Shown here: piece by piece, positions 41,268-48,905 of the stretch | Position numbering within the stretch: position 1 is the first letter of the stretch | Layout of the letters: every line of letters begins with the position of its first letter | Source of the DNA: Methanomicrobiaceae archaeon | Lineage (GTDB): Archaea; Halobacteriota; Methanomicrobia; Methanomicrobiales; Methanomicrobiaceae | Direction of reading: 5' to 3' | NCBI GenBank assembly: GCA_016937345.1 | Contig: JAFGWE010000048.1 | Coordinates: forward strand, 1-64,000 | DNA length: 64,000 nt | Program-made: the position numbers and the translations under genes | Notes under the pieces: model-generated | What the model saw: the letters and a program-made list of their open reading frames with translations, nothing else | Database searches by the model: none | What the model was told of the DNA's origin: nothing

Positions 41268-41290
41268 TCAATACTATTTATGAGGATTTT

Positions 41291-41881
41291 ATGGAACCAA
41301 TTGAAGAAAAAAGCAGGAATAATCTTTTCCTGATGGACAATACAGCAAACCCTGCACCACTCGGACTATGTGCATTCGGGGCGACGACAATTTTACTGAG
41401 TCTGCACAATGCAGGAATAACTGGTCTTACAAGCCCAATCGTTGCGATGGCACTTTTATACGGCGGACTTGCGCAGGTAATTGTCGGAATTATGGAATGG
41501 AAGAAGAACAACACTTTTGGTATGGTCACATTCGGAAGTTTCGGACTTTTCTGGTTATCATTTGCGGCATTATTGATTCTGCCTGAACTGGGGCTTTCAA
41601 CGGCGCCAACCGCAGTTGATCTCGCTGGATTCCTGGGGGTCTGGGGCCTTTTAATCTTCGGCCTCTTCATATGCACCTTAAAGATGCACCGCCTTTTAAT
41701 GGTGACATTCGCAGCAGTCCTTCTTTTAGTGATTCTGCTTGTTGCGGCAAACTTAACAGGTATTCACTTAATTCACACACTTGCAGGCATTACCGGTATT
41801 GTTGCAGGCGTACTTGCACTTTATATGGGTGTTGGTGCGGTAATAAACGAAATTTATGGAAGCCGGGTTCTTCCGGTATAA
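41291..41881 (+). CDS. Acetate uptake transporter (GPR1/FUN34/YaaH, SatP family)
   Basis: A 196-aa six-helix membrane protein of the acetate/succinate uptake family: NPAPLGLCAFGATTILLS (the NPAPLGL motif marks the family), ALLYGGLAQVIVGIMEW and GLFWLSFAALL. It imports acetate with a proton in relatives; Methanomicrobiales need acetate as a carbon source (established). ATG 41291 has GAGG five nt before it; eleven extra upstream codons are in frame but unlikely. A cluster of repeated sites upstream indicates regulation. Confidence 0.9.
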   Translation: MEPIEEKSRNNLFLMDNTANPAPLGLCAFGATTILLSLHNAGITGLTSPIVAMALLYGGLAQVIVGIMEWKKNNTFGMVTFGSFGLFWLSFAALLILPELGLSTAPTAVDLAGFLGVWGLLIFGLFICTLKMHRLLMVTFAAVLLLVILLVAANLTGIHLIHTLAGITGIVAGVLALYMGVGAVINEIYGSRVLPV

Positions 41882-41938
41882 TCAAATTTTTTTCTGAAAA
41901 GAGGAGGGATAATACAGATCCCAATACTCAGATTTTTC

Positions 41939-42445
41939 CTATACAGACCCCAAACGGCTAAAAATGAAAAGCAATACCAGAATTATTATCTCTGCAAGAA
42001 TGCAGTAATTCAGGATTTTATCTGTAACTACAATATGCCTGTTCTTTCCCCACGGTATGCGTGTAAAAACATCATTTTCCGTTTTTTCGGAATCATTATC
42101 CTTCTCTTTTTTCTTCCCGGTTAAGTCCACCGACAAACCTAAGGCTGCTCCAATAATTGCACCGCCGAATGGTAATGTACAGAACAACAAGCCGGTGTCT
42201 GATGGAGCCAAAAACGGCATAAGCAGAATAAATAATGAAAACGAAGGAAGAAAAAGGGCAACGCCAAGAATAAGAAAAATCAGTACACTCTGGCTTAACC
42301 ATACACCTGAGCCTGAAGACAAAATAATTCCAACAGTAAAAATAACTGAAAAATATAAAAGACCGGTCAGTCCATATAAAAATCCTGCTTTTGTTGCTTT
42401 TTTTGTGTAATTCCATCCCGCCACGATTATAATTTCCCTAATCAT
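41939..42445 (-). CDS. Four-helix membrane protein, unknown function
   Basis: A 168-aa protein with about four hydrophobic helices (from residue 18 on) and a charged loop GKKKEKDNDSEKTEND before a last C-terminal helix. The frame is open to 42721, but that extension is phenylalanine-rich noise overlapping the divergent hydrolase; ATG 42445 starts the first believable segment. No family recognised. Confidence 0.6.
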   Translation of the reverse strand: MIREIIIVAGWNYTKKATKAGFLYGLTGLLYFSVIFTVGIILSSGSGVWLSQSVLIFLILGVALFLPSFSLFILLMPFLAPSDTGLLFCTLPFGGAIIGAALGLSVDLTGKKKEKDNDSEKTENDVFTRIPWGKNRHIVVTDKILNYCILAEIIILVLLFIFSRLGSV

Positions 42446-42647
42446 AAATTGTCCATTACTGCCTAAATTATTACCCCGGAGGATGTTAGGGAAAAATTTA
42501 TGATTCACAATTAATTTTAACGAAAAAATGCACCTGATTGATAAAAACAGCCATTTCGTATTTAATCCCTGCCTAAAAAAGAATACCAATATTAATGAAT
42601 AATGACTAAACAGGCAAACATAGAATATGCAATTAGCGGGGAACAAG

Positions 42648-43601
42648 ATGAAACAGAAAAAAACCGGGAAAAAGGAGACAACAGGGGATAGAAAAATTGA
42701 GATAATGAAGGGTGTATTCATATCCCCAAAGATAATTAAAACAAAATTCGGGGATGTTGAAATAGACTTAACAGAAGGAGACGGACCCGTTCTTATGGGC
42801 AGTCACGGCGGTCTTGGCGGTATCGATCAGTGCCGTGCGGCAATTGACTTTGCAGCCTCTGATTTCAGGCTTTTATCACTTTCCCGCCCGGGATTCCTCG
42901 GTACACCGCTTGAAAGCGGAAAGTCTCTTGATGAACAGGCCGATCTCTTTGCAGCAGTTCTCGACGAGCTTGGGATAGATAAAGTTGCGGTCTTCTCAAT
43001 ATCCGCCGGCGGTCTTGCAGCATACACCTTTGCAGCCCGCCACCCGGACAGGATATGGGCCCTTATTACAGCTGATTCAATAAGCGGTTATTATGATCTG
43101 CCGGAAACAGCAGGACCGGTTGCCCAAATGATCTTCCTTTCCGATCCCGGACAGAAACTCCTGCAGAAGATGACAAAAGCAAAGCCCGATTCATTCATAA
43201 AAGAGATCTTCAAGAGCGAGGCGTATTACACAAAGGAGCAGATGAAAAAACACCTTGATTTTGTCTTAAATGACCCGTATGCACACGAATTCGTTACTGC
43301 TTTCATGAATACGATGTATCCCTACAAGCCCCGAAAAGCAGGCACGATGAACGACGTAGATATCAGCCGGACTATCCACCACCTGCCTGTTGAAAAGATC
43401 AAATGCCCGACACTTGTTGTACACGGAACACACGATGCCGATGTAAAGTTCTATGACGGCGTCTATGCGTATGAGAATATAGAAAATGCAGAGCGTATCT
43501 GGGTTGAGGAAGGTTCACATCTCTGCTTCTGGATAAACCCGAAATCAAAAGAGGCACAGGAATACGCACTTGACTTTTTAAAGAGAAATATGCCCAAGTG
43601 A
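42648..43601 (+). CDS. Alpha/beta hydrolase
   Basis: A 317-aa hydrolase: GSHGGLGGIDQ oxyanion region, SRPGFLGT, nucleophile elbow FSISAGGLAA, acid in HGTHDADV and His in EEGSHLCFW. It resembles epoxide-hydrolase/esterase-like proteins; substrate unknown. ATG 42648 is preceded by GGGGAA at about 6 nt and is preferred to 42627. The first 25 residues are Lys-rich and may not be folded. Confidence 0.85.
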   Translation: MKQKKTGKKETTGDRKIEIMKGVFISPKIIKTKFGDVEIDLTEGDGPVLMGSHGGLGGIDQCRAAIDFAASDFRLLSLSRPGFLGTPLESGKSLDEQADLFAAVLDELGIDKVAVFSISAGGLAAYTFAARHPDRIWALITADSISGYYDLPETAGPVAQMIFLSDPGQKLLQKMTKAKPDSFIKEIFKSEAYYTKEQMKKHLDFVLNDPYAHEFVTAFMNTMYPYKPRKAGTMNDVDISRTIHHLPVEKIKCPTLVVHGTHDADVKFYDGVYAYENIENAERIWVEEGSHLCFWINPKSKEAQEYALDFLKRNMPK

Positions 43602-43680
43602 TATTTCACTCACGGAGAAGCTTCCGATCCGGGGTAACAGGGCACTGTGCAGGACATGACATCCCCGGATATGATCATCC

Positions 43681-43690
43681 TTATTTATAT
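43681..43690 (+). promoter_or_regulatory. TATA box for lipoprotein at 43714
   Basis: TTATTTATAT is centred about 27 nt before ATG 43714, with no Shine-Dalgarno sequence. Confidence 0.55.
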
Positions 43691-43713
43691 CCATTCCCGC
43701 AAATACATCGTGT

Positions 43714-44157
43714 ATGAAAATCGTATATGTCATTCTGTTAATCATTTTTGTAGTACTTGCCTGCGGATGTATAACAAAAACCCCTGGAGAAGTCCAGACG
43801 GTAACAACCTCAACGACCGGGATCCCGGACATCACCGGCACATGGACCGGACTGATGCAGGGCTATAATGAGAATAAGGGATTCACGGATTATGGTAACC
43901 AGCCAATGTCAATGGTTGTTACAGAACAAAAGGGGAGAATCTTTGCCGGCAGCATTGTGCTCACGTTTAACGGCACCACCCGTTCCACTCCGATGACAGG
44001 TGTCATCGGGCGTGATGGAAGGACTTTTTCGATGGTCGAGAAGAATAATGGCTATACGACAGGCGAGATCATCTCAGATGATACCATCGAACTTACATGG
44101 AGATACGATGGCGGTGATTCTTTCGGCGCCGCCTTAGATATTCTAAAGCGCGAATAG
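43714..44157 (+). CDS. Small surface lipoprotein
   Basis: A 147-aa protein with signal segment and lipobox VLACGC, a Thr/Ser spacer, then a beta-rich domain (ITGTWTGLMQGYN, FAGSIVLTFNGTT, RDGRTFSMVEKNNGY). The GTWTG start is typical of small lipocalin-like or avidin-like beta-barrels, but no function is known. A leaderless promoter is visible. Confidence 0.75.
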   Translation: MKIVYVILLIIFVVLACGCITKTPGEVQTVTTSTTGIPDITGTWTGLMQGYNENKGFTDYGNQPMSMVVTEQKGRIFAGSIVLTFNGTTRSTPMTGVIGRDGRTFSMVEKNNGYTTGEIISDDTIELTWRYDGGDSFGAALDILKRE

Positions 44158-44163
44158 GCCATA

Positions 44164-44301
44164 TTAAATGCCTCTCTTTTTTTCCAGTCTGTTCCACATA
44201 TCAACGGACATGTTGCCGCCGTGAACCGGTGTGTAATCCGGCATGATTCTTACCAAACAGGCATTGGCTTCAGATGGCAAAGAGATATTGAAAACGGGGT
44301 T
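44164..44301 (-). pseudogene. Orphan 3' coding fragment
   Basis: A minus-strand frame of 45 codons without an early start, ending before TAA at 44164. It reads LPSEANACLVRIMPDY then TPVHGGNMSVDMWNRLEKKRG, which looks like the end of a real protein rather than noise. No start, promoter or ribosome-binding site is seen, and a stop precedes it. It is probably the remains of a lost gene; the family is not identified. An ATG at 44244 could begin a 25-residue peptide. Confidence 0.35.
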
Positions 44302-44334
44302 TTAAATAGCGATTAAATTGTGATTAAGTGGATT

Positions 44335-44967
44335 TCACCCGTTATAGTGATGGAAGTCAAATGTATTTCTCAGATATTCCTGTCTTCTGTGCTCGCTTCC
44401 CTTAACAGGAGGTTTCAGGTAACCTGATTCCGGGGTCTGCTGTGCCGGGCAGAACGGACAGAGAGCAGAGTCTACATCGCCGGCTTTTATCCGAACCGGG
44501 CAGTAATAAATTCCGTCTATTAACTGAACGGAATCACCGCCCGGAAAAGGCATCCCGACAGGATGAGGAGGAATTTTTTTAACAAACATGCAGAATCCTG
44601 CAAGAAGAAACTTCAGAAACCGCAGACGGACACTTAAATCCCCTTCTGAACACTGAAGAGAAACCATCTTCCAGTATCCTCCGGCATCTTCAGGCAGAAG
44701 GTCTTTCATAGGTGAAAACGAGCCCTGCTGGTTCATGAGCCTGATATCCTCCCAGGTTTCATGAAGATGCCCCGTTATCATCTTCTCAAGCTTTTTTTTG
44801 TATTTTGAGTCAATTCCTGCCAGGCTGCCGGAGAAATTCATCTGCATTTTTTTGAGATCGCGTGCGGAGTATCCGGAAACGACTGCGGCTATCTCCCTTC
44901 CAAGCTCACCGCGGGTTTTAAGATTTCCAAGCCTTTCGCAATCGCCTTTAAATCCTTCTTCTGCCAT
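44335..44967 (-). CDS. UPF0305 / DUF2115 family protein
   Basis: A 210-aa protein matching the methanogen UPF0305 (DUF2115) family by overall layout: a helical N-terminal half and a cysteine-bearing end with GIYYCPVR and LCPFCPAQQTPE. The CPFCPA motif plus YCPVR could bind metal or an Fe-S cluster. Function unknown; the family is almost restricted to methanogens, supporting the organism assignment. Confidence 0.78.
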   Translation of the reverse strand: MAEEGFKGDCERLGNLKTRGELGREIAAVVSGYSARDLKKMQMNFSGSLAGIDSKYKKKLEKMITGHLHETWEDIRLMNQQGSFSPMKDLLPEDAGGYWKMVSLQCSEGDLSVRLRFLKFLLAGFCMFVKKIPPHPVGMPFPGGDSVQLIDGIYYCPVRIKAGDVDSALCPFCPAQQTPESGYLKPPVKGSEHRRQEYLRNTFDFHHYNG

Positions 44968-45213
44968 AATTACCAGAATCTTCCTCTGATAATAGAATTA
45001 CCACTGTATCTCATAAGTGTTCTCTATGAACTGCTGCATCCTTTTTTACCGGTGTTTCAGGCTACCTGCATGCAGCTGATTCGTCATGCAGAAATCTCAG
45101 AATACAAAAATGCAGTCATTTCGCCACCTGAACTAAAAATAAATTTGCAGGTGCCGTTAAAGAAAGAATTGGATTAGATTCTTTTATTATATTACAAATT
45201 ACAGGATAATATC

Positions 45214-46011
45214 ATGAAAGGAGATGTCCCAAGCCGCCGGGATGAGATAATCGGTGCTGTCATCTACATGATTATTGCCATTGCAACATGCATCGGAATC
45301 GGAGCAGTTCTGGTTGTAGTCCATGAGCACATTCACAGTACAACCGCATATCTTCTGGGCCATATGGCAAATCCCCTTGATATTGTGTGGGGAAATCCGG
45401 TGACCCTGGACGGCTGGGATGAAGGGGTCTCCTATTCAACCCTTTTTAGCTCGGGACAGGGCTTTGATGCGGCAGTAATCGCTGTAATGCCTTTGATTTT
45501 TCACGCACTGATTGCAATTGCAGGATTATATCTTCTTCTCTCAAATCATCTCCTCAGGATAAAGTGGATTTATCATCTTGTCTTCTGGCTTGTGGTTGTA
45601 GACCTAATGGAGCTTTTTGCATACATGCCGGGACGTGCATTTTCCCTCCATGGCGATATTGGAAACATAAACCACGGTCTTTCACTCTCACCGTGGATTT
45701 TATTTGTCATATTTACACCAATAATTCTCTATGGAATTTATCTGCTATACGTTTGTGCCCTTCCCCGGATGAATGTTCTAATCGGAGGAAAATCACGCCT
45801 GATACGCTATGTAATACTCATACTATCAGCATTCTACCTTTTCTTATTCAGGAGCAGCATAGAAAATGCACTCGCATTTTCTCCAGAAATGCAGTGGGCA
45901 ACCAGCCTCTGCGGCTACGCGGGATTTGTAATCGTCCTGTATTACTGCAGACCTGCAATGCCGTGGGTAATAAAAGCAGAAAACCGGATCACTGCTGAAT
46001 TATGCAAATAA
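45214..46011 (+). CDS. Integral membrane protein with HExxH motif
   Basis: A 265-aa protein with about six hydrophobic helices. The second half of the first helix carries VVHEHIHSTTAYLLGH (His37, Glu38, His41), the zinc-binding pattern of membrane metalloproteases, with further His/Asp in later helices (LVVVDLMELFAY). It could be a site-2-protease-like enzyme, but no PDZ or NPDG motif is seen, so protease activity is only a possibility. It stands alone with an upstream AGGA. Confidence 0.65.
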   Translation: MKGDVPSRRDEIIGAVIYMIIAIATCIGIGAVLVVVHEHIHSTTAYLLGHMANPLDIVWGNPVTLDGWDEGVSYSTLFSSGQGFDAAVIAVMPLIFHALIAIAGLYLLLSNHLLRIKWIYHLVFWLVVVDLMELFAYMPGRAFSLHGDIGNINHGLSLSPWILFVIFTPIILYGIYLLYVCALPRMNVLIGGKSRLIRYVILILSAFYLFLFRSSIENALAFSPEMQWATSLCGYAGFVIVLYYCRPAMPWVIKAENRITAELCK

Positions 46012-46104
46012 AAAGGGAAATATAGGTAGAATTGTCAGGAATTTTACCGCAAAATATTTCATTTAAAATACTTCTACAGCAAAAATACTATTCAGAGTAG
46101 ATAA

Positions 46105-47343
46105 ATGCAGATTTTGGGACTGGATGCAAAGAAATTATTTATTTTCGGTGTCATTATTGCCGTTATTTTTTTTGTATTTCTGATATCCAATGCATATCCG
46201 GGACTCATTGCCAAAAATACAGATGATAAACCAACCGTATACCTTCTTTACGCATCCTCAGGCCCTATGCTTCAGCTTTTAAACACAGGACAGGCAGATG
46301 CCTTCATTGTCTGGGAGCCTGTTGTTGCAACATCCGAACTTGCAGGAATAGGAAAACAGATAGCAGAACCTTCCGATATTCCCCCCAAAGGAAAATGGGC
46401 GGAAGCTGCATCATGTGTTCTTGTCCTGAGAAACGACATAATCGAAAAATACCCCAATATTTCAGCTCTTCTTTCAGCACTGACAACAGCCGCAATAAAC
46501 CTGACAAACGAAGACCCGGAAAATGCCAAAATTATTTCAGCCGCCTGGGTTTTTGGAAACGGAAAAATACTGACGCCAACCGGATATCTGAATCCACTTG
46601 ATGTTGAAAACGAATCATTTAATGATATTGTCTTTACCGCTTATGCAAAGCCTGTTGAATCCGGAATTGTAGGTGAAATTGTAAATGACGGAGATGCAGA
46701 CGCAGACTACGATCCGGATGATATGACAGACAATGCAGTCCTAAAAGCAGGGGAAAAACTTCTCCTGGGCACACCGCTTCCGGTTGCCGGTACAAATGAA
46801 GAAATTCCTACACTAAATATCGGATATCTCCCTTCAACAGACAACTTCGCACCACTATATGTAATGGTTAAAAACTCCTCATATTTCTATGAAAAATACG
46901 GTTTTTGTCTTCTCCCGGATGATGAAAGCTCACCAAGGCCTGTTCATTGCTCGCTTATGTACAGGGGAGAAACCATTGCCCGCATAAACCTGATTCAGGG
47001 GCAGTCAGGCGGAGGACTTATGACAACAATAGGCCAGAAATCACTTGAGGGTGCATATGTAGGCTCTGTTCCTGCAGAGATGCAGATTGCTCTTGGCAAT
47101 CCGTCTTCTATAATTCAGTCAATAAATACAGGTGGAACAGGCCTTGTTGTCGATACAGATTACCCCTGTAAAGACTGGAACAGCTTCATAGAATGGATTG
47201 AAGAAAGATCTGCCGCATCCGACCCGGCAGTTATCGCAACAGTCCAGAGTTCCATACAGGAAGACATGATAAGAGAGGCTTTTGCCTGTGAAAATATTAC
47301 CGTGATGATTTATGGCACCAATTCAGAACTATCGTATCCGTGA
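46105..47343 (+). CDS. ABC-type solute-binding protein with swapped halves (SsuA/TauA-like)
   Basis: A 412-aa anchored binding protein (helix at residues 9-29) for an importer of the nitrate/sulfonate/taurine class. The first half (residues 40-180: SSGPMLQLLNTGQADAF, IVWEPVVATSELAGIG, AASCVLVLRNDIIEKYPNIS) is what normally forms the second part of such proteins. The second half, after an Asp-rich linker (NDGDADADYDPDDM), begins PTLNIGYLPSTDNFAPLYVM and contains FYEKYGF, the usual N-terminal start. The order is therefore reversed, as by circular permutation. The 3' end overlaps the permease by 32 nt. Ligand unknown. Confidence 0.87.
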   Translation: MQILGLDAKKLFIFGVIIAVIFFVFLISNAYPGLIAKNTDDKPTVYLLYASSGPMLQLLNTGQADAFIVWEPVVATSELAGIGKQIAEPSDIPPKGKWAEAASCVLVLRNDIIEKYPNISALLSALTTAAINLTNEDPENAKIISAAWVFGNGKILTPTGYLNPLDVENESFNDIVFTAYAKPVESGIVGEIVNDGDADADYDPDDMTDNAVLKAGEKLLLGTPLPVAGTNEEIPTLNIGYLPSTDNFAPLYVMVKNSSYFYEKYGFCLLPDDESSPRPVHCSLMYRGETIARINLIQGQSGGGLMTTIGQKSLEGAYVGSVPAEMQIALGNPSSIIQSINTGGTGLVVDTDYPCKDWNSFIEWIEERSAASDPAVIATVQSSIQEDMIREAFACENITVMIYGTNSELSYP

Positions 47344-48097
47344 ATGCCTGAAAGGATTTGCAATCATAATCCTTCTTCTTGCATCATGGGAGGCAGCAGC
47401 GCTTATAATACAAAACAACTACATACTCCCGCAGCTCTCTGCAATTTTTGATGTTCTCATTCACCCCTTTGAGCCTGTACTCGGAGGAGATTCACTTATC
47501 AGTGACACTTATGTCAGCCTTGCCGAGGTTATGAGCGGATTTTTATGTGCAGCCGCATTGGCAATACCAGTCGGCCTTCTTATCGGCTGGTCAAAAGAGG
47601 TAAGATCATATCTGAATCCTGTCATTCAGATTCTCCGTCCTGTACCTCCGATTGCGTGGATGCCGTTTGCAATTGCATGGTTTGGAATCGGTTCAAATTC
47701 AATTCTCTTCATAATAATGGTCGGTGCATTTTTTCCGATCTTAATCAACACAACTGACGGGGTAAATAGTGTAAGGCGCCAGTGGATTGATGTTTCAAGG
47801 ATGCTTCATGCAACACAGTTTGAGATAATTAAAACAGTTGTTGTTCCGGGTGCTCTTCCCGGCATCTGGACAGGTCTCCGGGTTTCATTCGGAGTTGCAT
47901 GGATGTGTGTTGTTGCCGCAGAAATGCTTCCCGGAGCATCAGCGGGCCTTGGATTTATCATAATGTATGCATACAACCTCGGGCAGCTTCAGGTCATAGG
48001 TGCAGGTGTTATCATAATAGGACTGATAGGACTTTGTGCAGACATGATTTTTCGTATGGGCCAGAAGAGATTCTTTGCATGGCAGGGGAGTGAATAA
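47312..48097 (+). CDS. ABC transporter permease (SsuC/TauC type)
   Basis: A 261-aa inner-membrane permease with about six helices. The EAA loop is seen in the region VNSVRRQWIDVSRMLHATQFEIIKTVVVPGALPGIWTGLR. The FALA-type half-family motif RPVPPIAWMPFAIAWFGIG is typical of nitrate/sulfonate/taurine importers. It starts 32 nt inside the binding-protein gene and its TAA overlaps the ATPase ATG by one base, so the three are tightly coupled. Confidence 0.93.
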   Translation: MAPIQNYRIRECLKGFAIIILLLASWEAAALIIQNNYILPQLSAIFDVLIHPFEPVLGGDSLISDTYVSLAEVMSGFLCAAALAIPVGLLIGWSKEVRSYLNPVIQILRPVPPIAWMPFAIAWFGIGSNSILFIIMVGAFFPILINTTDGVNSVRRQWIDVSRMLHATQFEIIKTVVVPGALPGIWTGLRVSFGVAWMCVVAAEMLPGASAGLGFIIMYAYNLGQLQVIGAGVIIIGLIGLCADMIFRMGQKRFFAWQGSE

Positions 48098-48867
48098 TGA
48101 AGCCGGTACTTTCACTTGAAAACATAAAAAAAACATACACTGAAGACGGTGTTACCTGCAATACCCTTTCAGGAGTGAGTTTTGATGTTTTTCAAAGCGA
48201 AATTCTCTGCATAATGGGGCCTTCAGGATGCGGCAAATCAACGCTTCTAAGAATAATCGAAAAACTTGATTCAGAATACAATGGTTCCGTGTGCAAACAC
48301 CAGATAAAAGACGGAAAAAGCCCGAAAAACGCCATGATTTTCCAGGAGCATGCACTCTTTCCGTGGCTTACGGTTTTTGACAATATCATATACGGACTCA
48401 GGTTAAAAGCCGAAGATGTCTCCGAAGATGAGGCGGTTTCCCGTGTTAATTCTCTTCTGTCCATAACAAGGCTGGACAAATTTTCCGACTCATATCCCCG
48501 CCAGCTCTCAGGCGGAATGAAACAGCGTGTCTCTGTTGCACGGGCTCTTGCAATAAGGCCGGACATTCTTCTGATGGATGAACCTTTCAGTGCACTTGAT
48601 CCATTCACACGAAGAGAGCTTCAGGATGAAATTCTCAGAATAAGAACAGAGATGGATATGACAATAGTTCTTGTAACCCATAATCCGGAAGAGGCCGTAT
48701 ATCTTGCCGACCGGGTTATAATGCTCTCTGAAAGGCCTTCATCGGTATCCAAAATAATTCAGGTCTGTCTCCCGTATCCGAGAAATCCTGCCGATCCGGG
48801 ATTTCTCGCGGTCAGGGAGGAGATAAGCGGAATGGTCAGAAAGCAAAACACAGAAAATTCAGTCTGA
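48097..48867 (+). CDS. ABC transporter ATPase (SsuB/TauB type)
   Basis: A 256-aa ATPase energising the importer. Walker [11 protein letters not shown]-loop [11 protein letters not shown], signature LSGGMKQR, Walker [13 protein letters not shown] and H-loop LVTHNPEEA are all intact. Third gene of the operon. It ends 38 nt before the convergent S9 peptidase gene. Confidence 0.94.
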   Translation: MKPVLSLENIKKTYTEDGVTCNTLSGVSFDVFQSEILCIMGPSGCGKSTLLRIIEKLDSEYNGSVCKHQIKDGKSPKNAMIFQEHALFPWLTVFDNIIYGLRLKAEDVSEDEAVSRVNSLLSITRLDKFSDSYPRQLSGGMKQRVSVARALAIRPDILLMDEPFSALDPFTRRELQDEILRIRTEMDMTIVLVTHNPEEAVYLADRVIMLSERPSSVSKIIQVCLPYPRNPADPGFLAVREEISGMVRKQNTENSV

Positions 48868-48905
48868 AAATATTTTTAGTGAATCAGTTCCACGAAAATT
48901 AAATT

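Noticed and set aside
42446-42721. N-terminal extension of the membrane protein at 41939-42445
   Set aside because: The extension is Phe/Ile-rich and overlaps the start of the divergent hydrolase gene.
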